A stretch of 64,000 bases of DNA from CAVPTL01 sp963794415 (GTDB lineage Bacteria > Actinomycetota > Thermoleophilia > Gaiellales > JAICJC01), in NCBI GenBank assembly GCA_963794415.1, contig CAWCDI010000005.1:248001-312000 (forward strand), in the 5' to 3' direction. Below, piece by piece: positions 1 through 8,709 of the stretch. A program made the position numbers and the translations under genes. The stretch's first letter is position 1, and each line of letters begins with the position of its first letter. Below the pieces are notes generated by a model. It was not told where the DNA came from. It was given only the letters and a program-made list of their open reading frames with translations, and did no database searches.

Positions 1-624
1 GGTGGTATCGGGCATCTCCACGGCGGTCGAGTCTGGCAGTTTCGGAAGCGCCGGTAATCGGCACATACCAGTGGCCTCGACGCACATCGCCACCGAGTAC
101 GGCACGACTGCGATGAATGTGTCGCTGCCGGACCGATAGGTGATCTCGAACGACTTGATCACCCCGCGCCCTGCCTGCTTCTGCGATATCCCGACGAGGA
201 TCTGGGCACCAGGATCGCTCCCGCCCGTCGGTGCTGGGATCACGAAACCTCTCAGCGCCTGCAGGCCGGTGTAGTAGCGCTTGGCATCACTGGACGAGGG
301 GGGCCAGTTGGCGTCTCCGGCGAGGCTAAATGTATGCATCGTCGCGTGGCGAACAGCGGTTCCGACGATGGAGACGCCCGGCGATGGCGCGACCAGCGAG
401 ACTTTCCAAAGAGTGATCGGCTTGTTGCCCGAGTTGGTGACGTAGATGTCGCCGAACGTGAATGGGTGGGCGAGCGTGGTTCGATATCCGGCCGCTTGCG
501 ACGGGAGCACAACCATCGGGCCCTTGGTCGAGTTGCCGCCCCCACAGCCGGCGACAGGCACGATGATCGAGAGCGCGAGCACGATCTTGGTGAACGTCGC
601 CGGTCTGTGCATCTGATAATTCAT
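1..624 (-). CDS. Putative lipoprotein, C-terminus cut by window edge
   Basis: The frame is open for 208 codons from an ATG at 624 to the left edge, so the C-terminus is missing. AGGAG lies three bases before the ATG. The N-terminus is a lipoprotein signal: a basic stretch, a hydrophobic core and the lipobox VAGC with the Cys at about residue 27. The mature part contains beta-rich segments (FTFGDIYVTNSG, FEITYRSGSDTF) and two Cys near the visible end that could form a disulfide. I do not recognise the family. An extracellular, membrane-anchored role is inferred from the lipobox only. It faces away from the next gene, separated by about 140 nt with no obvious signal. Confidence 0.7.
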   Translation of the reverse strand, partial: MNYQMHRPATFTKIVLALSIIVPVAGCGGGNSTKGPMVVLPSQAAGYRTTLAHPFTFGDIYVTNSGNKPITLWKVSLVAPSPGVSIVGTAVRHATMHTFSLAGDANWPPSSSDAKRYYTGLQALRGFVIPAPTGGSDPGAQILVGISQKQAGRGVIKSFEITYRSGSDTFIAVVPYSVAMCVEATGMCRLPALPKLPDSTAVEMPDTT

Positions 625-764
625 AGGCTCCTACAAACACACGAAGCGCGGTGGTAATGCCGCAGAACACGTGACTCGCACCTGATGGAAAGTCCCAACC
701 AGACTTGACGTTGGTAGAATATCCACGCTGAGCCAAGAGCCTCCGTCTGGATGCGGGCGCGGGC

Positions 765-1334
765 TCAAGACGATGCGGCAGTGCCGGAATCTCCGGGCGG
801 CGAGTAGTTCCCCCAGTACACCACGGTGCCGCGGGCCCCAGGCGGCCCAGGGCCGATCTCCATCCGATACACCTCTGCCCGGATCAAATCCGCAGTCGCT
901 CCGTGGTCGCGCAGAATCCCTCCCACCGCGCCGTCATCGCGACCGAGCCCGAGCAGGATGTGCTCCGGCCCGACCCAGTTCTGATCGAGAGCGCCTGCTT
1001 CCTCGTCTGCGACTGCCAGCGCGACCTCGGCTCCGCGCGACAGGCGCCAATCGTGGTACTCGGCCGCCAAGCGACCAGCGCGAGCGAGTTTGGCTAGGGA
1101 CGGCACCTGTTCAGGGCCGCGAACCGATGGATATACCTGAGTCGAAACAATCCGCGAGCGCACAGAATCAAGCGTCAGACCAAAGCCCCGCACGACCCGG
1201 GCAGTCAGGTCGGAGTCCTCCCTCAGGACGCCGAGAAGGAGGTGCTCAGGGAGCATCTGCGGCATGACAGACGCCTCCGCCTCCGCTTCGGCCCAGGCAA
1301 CAACCACTGCCCCACCCCGATCGAGCATCCTCAT
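765..1334 (-). CDS. Clp N-terminal repeat protein without ATPase domain
   Basis: 189 residues with two copies of the Clp N-terminal repeat: the typical helix starts PEHLLLGVLRE (about residues 29-39) and GPEHILLGLGRD (about 121-132) are about 90 residues apart, as in ClpA/ClpC N-domains. There is no Walker motif, so this is a stand-alone Clp-N protein, a type common in actinobacteria and thought to act as an adaptor or substrate sensor for Clp proteases. The last ~20 residues are Gly/Pro/Ser rich and probably disordered. No good Shine-Dalgarno precedes the ATG; a second in-frame ATG lies two codons downstream. Confidence 0.8.
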   Translation of the reverse strand: MRMLDRGGAVVVAWAEAEAEASVMPQMLPEHLLLGVLREDSDLTARVVRGFGLTLDSVRSRIVSTQVYPSVRGPEQVPSLAKLARAGRLAAEYHDWRLSRGAEVALAVADEEAGALDQNWVGPEHILLGLGRDDGAVGGILRDHGATADLIRAEVYRMEIGPGPPGARGTVVYWGNYSPPGDSGTAASS

Positions 1335-2098
1335 GAGGCGAGTCTAACCCGACCCACCAGATGGGCCACGGGGCGGTGCGGCTTTACGCTGGTACCGCCA
1401 GCCTGGTAGATCAATGCTGGACACGGACATGGGAGGACGCAGTCGTCATGGGAGATAGCGCGGCCGAACAGCGGCAGGATCATCACGCAGCCGTTGAGCG
1501 CATTCGCGAAACGCCATGTCGCTTTCACCGCTGATCAATGGGCGACACACTGTGTCCAGGTCATCGCGAAGGAGTTCAAACCCGGCGAGCGGATCGCCGG
1601 CCATCCCCGGCCACGCGGACCGCGCACCAAGGAACGCGACCCAGTCACGATGCCCCACGCACTCGTCGTTTACGCAGTAGTTGACGACTCCGAGCTGACG
1701 GCGACAGTGAAGTTGACCACTCGAGCGCCGAAGGCGTAGCGCACAAAGGCGAAATCTCCACCTGATCCTGTCCCTATCTCGATCGTGCCCAACTGGTAGC
1801 CGATCGGTCCCAACACCGGATCAAGCACCGTGCAGCCTTGCGCCAGCATGTCTTCGGGAACCAGTCCCACAGCCACACCGTAGCCGAGTCGATCCACCCC
1901 TGAGCTTCTGAGCCGGCAGCTCGGGTGGTAACAGACTTGCCCCCGCGTTGTGACCGGTCTCCTGCGCCGATCACGGAATCGTGAGCCATCCGAGCGGCGG
2001 CCCCGGTGACCATCACCGCCTGGATCGAGGCTTAGGAGAAGCCCAACGGCTGCCGATGAGGGGGGCATGTTGCTTTCGGCTCGTGAAGTCCGTTTCCA
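1335..2098. other. Gene-poor stretch with conflicting short frames
   Basis: No convincing intact gene. Minus-strand frames at 1670-2068 (ending FAFVRYAFGARVVNFTVAVS) and 1446-1658 (containing DDLDTVCRPLISGE) read like fragments of real proteins, but they are in different frames and lack ribosome sites. On the plus strand 1494-1739 is also open. The stretch may hold remains of one or two small degraded genes. I could not decide which strand is genuine. Confidence 0.3.
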
Positions 2099-3079
2099 TT
2101 GAGGCGGGTGCTAATCCTGGTCGTCGTGGTGGCCGTGGCAGTAGTCGCTGCGGCATGCGCGTCTGGCGCAAGCGCTCCCAGCGCTGGGCAGTGCGCCCAG
2201 GCGTGGAATCGAGGCACGGTCCAGCAGTCGTTCGACGATTCCCCTTCCCCGGCAAGCTCTCTGGGCTACGTCGGCCGACGGGTCTGGGTAGGAGGCTTCT
2301 CAAGCCCGCACAGCGGGGCACAACCCGAGCATGTGGAGTGCTGGGTGGCGTTCGATCTCGGCGGTAGCCGCGTGGCGGTGTTTGGCGGCGGCGGCGGTTC
2401 TACGGAAACCGACTCCGCAAAGCAGGCCGCAACGACCGGGCTCGCATTCTTTGCGAGCACCGACCAAGATCACGCAGACGGCGTGGAGCCACTCGCCTAC
2501 GCCAGGATCGGACTGGTCGCCCAGGGGTACCTCCCGGGGATCGTTGATGACCCGAATGCCTGCCAGAACGACGACGGCACCATCGAGACGAACGGATGTG
2601 CACCCCACGACCCGTCAACACAGCCGTGGAGGTTTGACGCCGACGCAGCGGCGGCGGACGACAACCTGTTCAGAGCCGCCAGGGAGCAATCGCACACCAA
2701 CTGGTATTGGCTGGGCAAGGAGTTTCGAGGGTTCGCCGCCCAGCCGTTTGCCGGAAACACTCCCCAGATCCCGACCAGAGCCGACTACGACACCATCGCT
2801 GACGGGCACGTCTGGCACCTGATGGTGTTCACGCTCAAACAGGCCAGCGACAGCCTGCCAGACTGCCCGTACTGGACAACGGTCGGCCCCCAGGGCGTTT
2901 GCGCCAACGGCCATCACGTCGCAAGATTGGTCGCCTCGAAGCAGGAGCCAGGAGGACTGTTCGTGGTCGTCTACGCCAAGGCGATGGATGGATCTGGCCG
3001 GGCACTACCGGCCACGGTACGCGCGCAAGCGCAAGAAGCGCTCCAACTCGCGGCTACACGACCCTCTGAAGCCGGCTGA
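2099..3079 (+). CDS. Secreted lipoprotein of unknown function
   Basis: About 326 residues. The first ~22 residues are a hydrophobic Val/Ala-rich signal ending in an Ala-Ala-Ala-Cys lipobox (VVAAACASG), so the mature protein should be lipid-anchored outside the membrane. The mature part has several Cys (CWVAF, NACQND, CPYW, VCANG) that could form disulfides and contains no motif I can assign. The start is uncertain: a TTG at 2099 is used here, and an in-frame GTG at 2108 would give an almost equal signal peptide. It stands alone; the next gene is convergent after about 30 nt. Confidence 0.7.
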   Translation: MRRVLILVVVVAVAVVAAACASGASAPSAGQCAQAWNRGTVQQSFDDSPSPASSLGYVGRRVWVGGFSSPHSGAQPEHVECWVAFDLGGSRVAVFGGGGGSTETDSAKQAATTGLAFFASTDQDHADGVEPLAYARIGLVAQGYLPGIVDDPNACQNDDGTIETNGCAPHDPSTQPWRFDADAAAADDNLFRAAREQSHTNWYWLGKEFRGFAAQPFAGNTPQIPTRADYDTIADGHVWHLMVFTLKQASDSLPDCPYWTTVGPQGVCANGHHVARLVASKQEPGGLFVVVYAKAMDGSGRALPATVRAQAQEALQLAATRPSEAG

Positions 3080-3110
3080 CGCACTGCCCGCCAGAGCCGA
3101 GGTCTCAGTC

Positions 3111-3407
3111 TCAGCTGGATGAGACGACGTCGCCGATCAGGTCGCGTAGCGCGGTGACGTGGGCTTGGAGCGCGCTGCGTCCGTGGGATGTGAGCGAGAT
3201 CCAGGTGGTGCGTCGTCCGCGATGGACCCCTTTGCGGCGTCTGAGGTAGTCGTTCTGTTCAAGCGCGGCAAGATGCTTGGAGAGGACGGAGTCGCTGACG
3301 TCCAGTGCGTCGCGGACTGTGGAGAACTCTGCCTCCGAGACGCCTGTAAGCATGACCATGAGCTTCAGTCGCGCGGGTGGGGCGATATGCGCGTCGAGGT
3401 CGGCCAT
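3111..3407 (-). CDS. Winged-helix transcriptional regulator (MarR/ArsR-like, PF13601 type)
   Basis: 98 residues from ATG 3407. It has a single compact winged helix: a helix-turn-helix with DVSDSVLSKHLAALEQ as the recognition region and a basic wing, YLRRRKGVHRGRRTTW, typical of the stand-alone winged-helix family that controls adjacent membrane-protein genes. Its ATG overlaps the stop of the upstream membrane-protein gene by one base (TGATG), so the two should be translated together. The operon promoter carries a perfect 10-bp inverted repeat, so autoregulation is the simplest reading. A longer start upstream is unlikely because it would run into the partner gene. Confidence 0.82.
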   Translation of the reverse strand: MADLDAHIAPPARLKLMVMLTGVSEAEFSTVRDALDVSDSVLSKHLAALEQNDYLRRRKGVHRGRRTTWISLTSHGRSALQAHVTALRDLIGDVVSSS

Positions 3408-3976
3408 CAGTGGTTGAGCAAAAGCACGGCGAGCAGAGCCAGCGCAGTGACCGCGACCAGCATGATCCACTGGAGCGATTCACCGCGCGCGTGTGCGGCA
3501 GGCTCGGAGCGGTATGCGCGGAGCCATCGGCGGCCGCTCAGCCCGTAGGTTGCGCCCCCGGCGATGGACAGGAGGATCACCAGCCACCACTGCCTGGAGA
3601 AGGCCGCCAGTATCGCCGCCGTGGCAGCGACGCCATATGCGACCGACGCGAGCGTGTCGAATCCCAAGACGGCGCGGCTGAGAAGGCCGCCGAGCCAGAC
3701 CCCATTGAGCTGCCGGAAGCGAGTGAGTTGCACTGCGGCTACCGCCACCAGGAACGCGATTCCGCCTACGAGGGCTGCCACCGTCGATGGAGATGGGTGT
3801 GCGACTCCAACTGCGGTGGTGCCGATCTGGGCAGCGATGGCGGCGCCGATGGAGGTGAAGAACCATGACGGCGTTTCGATGCCGAGCGCCAGTGCCGCGC
3901 GTGACGCCTCGGCGTCGTCGAGCCACGCTGCAGCTTCTGCCGCCGCGGGGTGGTTATGTCCCTGGTCATTTTCCAT
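3407..3976 (-). CDS. Membrane protein partnered with a winged-helix regulator
   Basis: 189 residues from ATG 3976. It has five or so hydrophobic segments (GAAIAAQIGTTAVG, ALVGGIAFLVAVAAV, TLASVAYGVAATAAILAAF, WLVILLSIAGGA, IMLVAVTALALLAVLLL) separated by short charged loops, and a hydrophilic N-terminus. No catalytic motif is visible. A TTG at 4012 could lengthen the frame, but it would place the promoter and operator inside the gene. The ATG lies where transcription should begin, with no Shine-Dalgarno, suggesting a leaderless message. Pairing with the overlapping regulator suggests a small regulated membrane module; the signal is unknown. Confidence 0.75.
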   Translation of the reverse strand: MENDQGHNHPAAAEAAAWLDDAEASRAALALGIETPSWFFTSIGAAIAAQIGTTAVGVAHPSPSTVAALVGGIAFLVAVAAVQLTRFRQLNGVWLGGLLSRAVLGFDTLASVAYGVAATAAILAAFSRQWWLVILLSIAGGATYGLSGRRWLRAYRSEPAAHARGESLQWIMLVAVTALALLAVLLLNH

Positions 3977-3977
3977 A

Positions 3978-4012
3978 GTGGAAAGTATGACACGTACTTT
4001 CCACATTGGCAA
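3978..4012 (-). promoter_or_regulatory. Promoter with overlapping perfect inverted-repeat operator
   Basis: On the minus strand TTGCCA (4012-4007) and CATACT (3989-3984) are spaced by exactly 17 bases and resemble -35 and -10 boxes. The start of transcription would fall on or next to the A of the ATG at 3976, so the transcript would be leaderless. A perfect 10-bp inverted repeat, GTGGAAAGTA (3978-3987) and TACTTTCCAC (3995-4004) with a 7-nt spacer, covers the -10 box. A further TTTCCA half-site overlaps the start codon. This is a likely binding site for the winged-helix regulator of the same operon. Confidence 0.65.
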
Positions 4013-4096
4013 GTTAACTCCAACGAACTTCGCGCCGTTCAGGCGACGCCACCCACTCAGCAGCCCGCGGTAGACACGGGCCGGCAGGCTCGTGGA

Positions 4097-4267
4097 TCAC
4101 GATAAGAAGCCGTGCACGCCCCAGTCCCACACCCCGGCAACGGCCAGGATCACGCCCACCATGACCACGACGAACAGAACGAAGAAGAACAACGCCAACA
4201 GCGACAAGACCCACGTCGCGGACGACCGCGGGGCCTTCTCGTCGGTGATCCCAGACCAATCGCTCAT
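4097..4267 (-). CDS. Small membrane protein, 56 residues
   Basis: 56 codons from ATG 4267 to TGA. A polar N-terminus (MSDWSGITDEKAPRSS) is followed by one long very hydrophobic run of about 28 residues, SLLALFFFVLFVVVMVGV continuing to AVAGVW, and a short tail ending in FLS. The segment could span the membrane once or form a hairpin. Composition and codon pattern fit a real gene better than the overlapping frames. No family is recognised. Confidence 0.6.
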   Translation of the reverse strand: MSDWSGITDEKAPRSSATWVLSLLALFFFVLFVVVMVGVILAVAGVWDWGVHGFLS

Positions 4268-4453
4268 GCCACGACCCTACGACTCGGACACGTCCAGCAC
4301 AAGGACGCCGCTGGCGTCGGCGACGGACCCCCGCCGCCTACGCACGAATTCTGCGTTGCCCGGCGCGCCCTCCTACACAGGGGCGAACACGAAGCCCGCA
4401 GGGCCGCACATGGTCGACCACCCCGAAGCCACGAGCTGACAGCAGAGGCGTCA

Positions 4454-4984
4454 TCAGCCGATCGTCGTCGTCGTCATCGCCTGGGCTGACGCGAAGCAGC
4501 CCTTCCCGCCAAGCCCAGCTGGGGCAGGCATCGAGGCCACGCTGATCCTCGCCACCGGCACCCTGCCCTCTAAGACTGGAGTGACCTGCCACACCTGCTG
4601 CATCGCCCCGGCGGGGCCCGGAGGGGCTGCGAGCGACTTACCGGGATTGACGATGCCGGCCCTCGTCCCGGTGCCCTGCACCTGTACGACCGTCGAGGCC
4701 ACCGAACCCACGGTGAACACTGTTCGCGCCTTTCCTGAAGCCGTACACGAAACAGTCAGCGAGCCGAATCCGGGAATCTTGACGAGCGTCTGGGGCGTCG
4801 AGTGCGCGACGGTGCGCGTCGCACCCGAATAGGCTTTCGCCATCGGAGCGGGTCGCGTCGGGGTCTGCGGCGGTGGCGGCGCCGTCTGCTGACGGCTCGT
4901 AGCTGAAGCCGAGCTCGACTCGTTGTGGGTGCACCCACTCAGGAGCAGGGCCGCGCACGCAGCTGAACCGACGAGCTTCCACAT
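4454..4984 (-). CDS. Putative lipoprotein with Pro/Thr-rich linker
   Basis: 176 residues from ATG 4984. The start is chosen because it immediately precedes a lipoprotein signal, WKLVGSAACAALLLSGC, with lipobox LSGC. After the lipidated Cys there is a Ser/Thr/Gln/Pro-rich linker of about 45 residues, then a beta-rich domain of about 110 residues with a Cys near its start (VSCTASG) and one near the C-terminus (GCFASA) that may pair. Function unknown; extracellular and membrane-anchored by inference. Confidence 0.7.
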   Translation of the reverse strand: MWKLVGSAACAALLLSGCTHNESSSASATSRQQTAPPPPQTPTRPAPMAKAYSGATRTVAHSTPQTLVKIPGFGSLTVSCTASGKARTVFTVGSVASTVVQVQGTGTRAGIVNPGKSLAAPPGPAGAMQQVWQVTPVLEGRVPVARISVASMPAPAGLGGKGCFASAQAMTTTTIG

Positions 4985-5077
4985 GATCGCTGTATACGTC
5001 TCGGGGCGCTTATCGCGTCCCGGACGTAGATCCCGCACGGTTTGCACGAGCTTCGCTTCTCGGGACAACCGCTCAAA

Positions 5078-7351
5078 CTACTCGGTCCGCAACCCCTCAG
5101 CCCCGATGCTCCGCCCCACCATCGGCAGCGTCGCGAGCACCACGAAGCCGGTGGCGGCAGCGGCGGCGAGCACGAGCCAGCCGATGCTGCCCCACGGGAT
5201 CACGATGGCCGTGGGGTTCGAGGCGAAGTAGAAGTGGATGAAGGTGGCGCCCGTCCCGATCCCGATCGCGACGCCGAGGATGAGTGCCGCCACCATCGGA
5301 GCGGCGATCTCGAGCACCGTCGCCGATCGCAGGGTGGTGGCCGAGACGCCGGTGGCCGACATGTGGGCCAGCGTCCGTCGTCGCTCCAGCACGCCCTCGA
5401 TGGCGCCGATCGCGAGGCTCGCGGCAGCGACGCCCATGACGAGCAGGGCGATCGCGGTGAGCAGCACCTCGAGCTTCTGGACGTCGGTGTCGGACTCGGG
5501 CTCGACGACGAAGGTGTTCACGGTGAAGTACCGCGGGAAGTCGCGGGCAAGGGCACCGATCACGCGGGCCTGCACCACCGGTGATCCACCGGTATCGACG
5601 GAGAGCTGTCGGTTACTCTGATCGACGCCCTTCGGTGCGAGCGACGCCGGCACGACGATCTGCACGCCGTCTCCCCCTCCCGCCAGGCGGAAGCCGGCGG
5701 GCAGGTGTCCGCCGATGTGGGTCTTGAGCGTCGGTGTCTTGTTGATCCCTGCAAACTGGACCGTGATCGGCGCGCCCACTGCACCGGCGCCCGGCGGTAC
5801 CAGCACGCCCTTGTTGCAGGGCAGGTGCCGGCCGGCGAGCCGGTCGAGCGCGCCGCAGCCGGCGATGATCGCGACCGGATCGCCAAACGAGATGTTGACG
5901 AGCGCCGCCGAGCGCACTCCCCGCTGGGCGCGCACGATCGACTGGACGCGCAGGTCGGTGGCGGCGCTGTTACTGGTGGGCACCGTCAGGTCGTCGGCCG
6001 CCGTCGCAGGCCCGGGCCCGCCGATCGGCATCGGAGTGGCAGTCGCAGCGGACTGAGACGCGCCGACCACCAGCACGGCGCACGTGACAGTGAGGGCCAC
6101 GGCGAGGCCGCTGATGGCTCGAAATCCGCCCGTCGAGTCGGCCTGCAGACGTCGTCCTGCGATGGTGGCGGCCGGCTGCGGCAGCGCACGCAGCATCCGC
6201 GCGCCGTAGCGCACGAGGTAGCCGCCGGTGAGCACGACGCCGAGCAGGATCAGCGACCCGAACGCCGCGAGGGCGAAGGCGCGCTGGTTGATGGGGAGCG
6301 TCTCGGGGTGCGTCAGCACCACCGCCATGCCCGCCCAGCCGATGGCGGGCAGCGCCACTCGCCAGGCCCGCGGGATGCTCGCGCCGGCCCGGCGGCGGGT
6401 CGCAAGCGGCCGGCTGATGGTGCGGGTCAGAGCGACCCATGCCGTCGCCGCGGCAAAGAGCGGCAGGCCGATCAAAACGACGGCGAGCTGCCACAGCGTG
6501 GGCACGGCATCGGCCGTGAAGATCACGTAGTGGCCCAGGCCGATGCTCGACCGCAGCCGAAGCAGCTCGATCACCGCGATGCCGCCAACCGCGCCGATGA
6601 GCGCCGCCACGGCGGTCTCGGCCGACGCCAGGAACGCGAGCTGGCGGGCGCTCGCGCCGAGCAGGCGAAGCGCCGCGGCCCGCTCGTCGCGGCGGCGCTG
6701 GCCGATGCGCGCGGCGCTGGCGACGAAGATCGCGATGGGTGTGAGGCCGAGCGCGAGCGCCATCGCAAACGGGATGAGCTGATCGGGCTTCAGGCCCGGC
6801 GTGGGCGTCGCGTCGGCGATCGCCTGCCAGCTCGCGACATGCAGCGCACCGGACGCAGCGGGCGCGAGCTGATCGTGCCGGTAGCCGGCGATGACCACCC
6901 GCTCATCGGGGTCGTGCAGCCCGGCCCGGCCGATGGTGCCGGCGATCTTCCAGGGCACGAGCGCGCGCCACTCTGCCCCGTCGCTCTTTGAGCGCATGAG
7001 GGCGGCCACGGCGGGCGAGACGTACGCGGTGCCCGGAGCCGGCATCGCGGGCGTGCCGAGCGGCACGGGCTGCGGCCCGGTGCCTGGCGCGGTGCGAAAG
7101 AGGGTGTAGGCGAAGTCGTTCTGGGGGGAGGTGATGGGGCTCGTCGCCCAGAGGATGCCCGGCCCGTGCGGCGTCGCGAGCTTGTCCGCGGCACGGGTGG
7201 CGATGCGGTGGTTCACGGCATCGCGGGCGTTCATGTACCCGAGGGCGCCGAGCAGGAACACCGCGCCCACGGCCACGCCGAGGGCGACGAGCGCGAGCCG
7301 GAGCCGCGCCGCGCGGCTCCCCACCGCGAGCCGTAGCCCGAGCTGGATCAT
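5078..7351 (-). CDS. ABC transporter permease, two FtsX-like halves
   Basis: 757 residues. A first transmembrane helix (VALGVAVGAVFLLGALG, about residues 22-38) precedes an external domain. A block of helices around residues 190-380 (ALALGLTPIAIFVASAA, LIGAVGGIAVIELL, LAVVLIGLPLFAAA) is followed by a second external domain and a final four-helix FtsX block (LLTAIALLVMGVAAASLAIG, MVAALILGVAIGIG, IGWLVLAAAAATGFVVLATL). This duplicated FtsX layout is typical of large actinobacterial MacB-like permeases. It overlaps the ATPase gene by 4 nt (ATGA). The substrate is unknown; such PadR-controlled pairs often export lipids, peptides or antibiotics. Confidence 0.88.
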   Translation of the reverse strand: MIQLGLRLAVGSRAARLRLALVALGVAVGAVFLLGALGYMNARDAVNHRIATRAADKLATPHGPGILWATSPITSPQNDFAYTLFRTAPGTGPQPVPLGTPAMPAPGTAYVSPAVAALMRSKSDGAEWRALVPWKIAGTIGRAGLHDPDERVVIAGYRHDQLAPAASGALHVASWQAIADATPTPGLKPDQLIPFAMALALGLTPIAIFVASAARIGQRRRDERAAALRLLGASARQLAFLASAETAVAALIGAVGGIAVIELLRLRSSIGLGHYVIFTADAVPTLWQLAVVLIGLPLFAAATAWVALTRTISRPLATRRRAGASIPRAWRVALPAIGWAGMAVVLTHPETLPINQRAFALAAFGSLILLGVVLTGGYLVRYGARMLRALPQPAATIAGRRLQADSTGGFRAISGLAVALTVTCAVLVVGASQSAATATPMPIGGPGPATAADDLTVPTSNSAATDLRVQSIVRAQRGVRSAALVNISFGDPVAIIAGCGALDRLAGRHLPCNKGVLVPPGAGAVGAPITVQFAGINKTPTLKTHIGGHLPAGFRLAGGGDGVQIVVPASLAPKGVDQSNRQLSVDTGGSPVVQARVIGALARDFPRYFTVNTFVVEPESDTDVQKLEVLLTAIALLVMGVAAASLAIGAIEGVLERRRTLAHMSATGVSATTLRSATVLEIAAPMVAALILGVAIGIGTGATFIHFYFASNPTAIVIPWGSIGWLVLAAAAATGFVVLATLPMVGRSIGAEGLRTE

Positions 7352-8031
7352 GCGGCGACCGCCACGTCAGCGGTGGCGCCGTCGCGGACGAACACCTCGC
7401 GGTCGGCGTAGGCGGCGATGCGGGCCTCGTGAGTCACCACGATCAGCGACACGCCGTGGTCGCGGGCCGTCGCGGTCAGAAGCTCCATCACCATCTCGCC
7501 CGCGAGCGAGTCGAGCGCACCGGTGGGCTCGTCTGCGAACACCACGCGCGGCTGATGGATCAGTGCCCGGGCGACCGCCACCCGCTGGGCCTCGCCGCCG
7601 CTGAGCTCTCCGGGCAGCCGGTCGCCGAACCCCGGCAGGCCGATGCGGTCGAGCCAGGCGTCGGCCTCGACCCGGGCGGCGCGGCGGCCGGTGCCGCCGA
7701 GCACCAGCGGCAGCGTCACGTTTTCGCGCGCCGAGAGCTCCGGCACCAGCTGCCCGAACTGGAATACGAACCCGAACTGCTCGCGCCGCAGCTTCGCGCG
7801 CTCGCCGGCGCGCAGCCGATCGATGCGGCGGCCATCGAACACGACCTCACCGGAGTCGGGCTGCAGCACGGCCGCGAGGCAGTGAAGCAGGGTGGACTTG
7901 CCCGAGCCGCTGGGGCCCATGATCGCGACGATCTCGCCTGCCGCGACGCCCAGGGAGGCACCGCGCAGTGCCTCGGACGCCCCGAACCGCTTGGTCAGCC
8001 GCTCGCCGTGGATAAGTGCGTCGCCGGTCAT
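7348..8031 (-). CDS. ABC transporter ATP-binding protein (MacB/LolD type)
   Basis: 227 residues with a complete nucleotide-binding domain: Walker A GPSGSGKST (about 39-47), Q-loop in FGFVFQFGQL, signature LSGGEAQRVAVARAL, Walker B VVFADEPTGALD and the switch His in VVTHE. It energises the permease encoded immediately downstream. Stop/start overlaps of 4 nt with both neighbours indicate a three-gene, translationally coupled operon led by the PadR regulator. Confidence 0.93.
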   Translation of the reverse strand: MTGDALIHGERLTKRFGASEALRGASLGVAAGEIVAIMGPSGSGKSTLLHCLAAVLQPDSGEVVFDGRRIDRLRAGERAKLRREQFGFVFQFGQLVPELSARENVTLPLVLGGTGRRAARVEADAWLDRIGLPGFGDRLPGELSGGEAQRVAVARALIHQPRVVFADEPTGALDSLAGEMVMELLTATARDHGVSLIVVTHEARIAAYADREVFVRDGATADVAVAA

Positions 8032-8549
8032 GTGACAGCTCCCTTCAGCTGCTCGAGGCGTGCCTGGGACAGGTCGATCCAGCGCAGGTCGGCCTCGAGG
8101 TGGAACAGGGCGTGGTCGGCGAGCAGCCGGTCAACCTGGCTGCCCGTCTGCTTCATGGCGGTGAGCTCGCGCATCCGCTCCAGGTGGAGCCCGCGCTGAG
8201 CGTCGAGGATCGCAGCCGCGTCGCGGCCGCTCTGGAGGGCCAGCACCACCTTGATGAAGAGCGTGGGCTGGAGAAACGGCTCGGGCATCTCGGGCTCGGC
8301 GATCCACTGCTCGAGATCGGCGACGCCGTGCTCGGTGATCACAAATCGCTTGCGGTCGGGGCCGTGGCCGGGCTCCTCGCCGTCGGGCGCCACCAGCCCG
8401 TCGCGCTCGAGCCGGCCGAGCGTCGAGTAGAGCTGCCCGAACTTGAGCGGGCGGGCGTGGGCAAAGACGGCGTCGTACTCGCGCTTCAGCTCGTACCCGT
8501 GGCGCGGCTCGCGCTCAAGCAGGCCGAGCAGGGAGTAGGGCACGCTCAC
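8028..8549 (-). CDS. PadR-family transcriptional regulator
   Basis: 173 residues. The N-terminal winged helix begins directly at the start with SVPYSLLGLLEREPRHGYEL, continues to KFGQLYSTLGRLERDGLV, and has the classic PadR wing ending in KRFVITEHG. The C-terminal half is the helical Vir-like dimerisation region. A GTG at 8549 is used, with GAGTGAG nine bases upstream; a second GTG two codons in is possible. It heads the ATPase-permease operon, with a large inverted repeat directly upstream, so it is probably an autorepressor relieved by the transporter's substrate. Confidence 0.92.
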   Translation of the reverse strand: MSVPYSLLGLLEREPRHGYELKREYDAVFAHARPLKFGQLYSTLGRLERDGLVAPDGEEPGHGPDRKRFVITEHGVADLEQWIAEPEMPEPFLQPTLFIKVVLALQSGRDAAAILDAQRGLHLERMRELTAMKQTGSQVDRLLADHALFHLEADLRWIDLSQARLEQLKGAVT

Positions 8550-8555
8550 AGGGAG

Positions 8556-8604
8556 TACTCACTCAGTGGATAGCTCATGTGGGCCACTATACACCGAGTG
8601 AGTA
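8556..8604 (-). promoter_or_regulatory. Candidate PadR operator, 18-bp inverted repeat
   Basis: Arms TACTCACTCAGTGGATAG (8556-8573) and CTATACACCGAGTGAGTA (8587-8604) match at 16 of 18 positions when folded back, with a 13-nt spacer. The repeat sits 7 nt upstream of the PadR start. A TATAGT (minus strand, 8591-8586) inside it could be the -10 box. Position and symmetry fit autorepression. Confidence 0.6.
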
Positions 8605-8709
8605 GTTGGCGCCACCCGTGGTTCATTTCCTGCCGGGCGCGGTGATCTTTGGATCCAGAGCTCGCCCGGTAAACCTTTTCGACCTCCGCTCGCTCTGAGA
8701 GGATGAGTG

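Noticed and set aside
1494..1739. Plus-strand 81-codon frame
   Set aside because: Plausible in part (EFKPGERIAG) but starts at TTG without a ribosome site and conflicts with minus-strand fragments; not supported enough to list as a gene.
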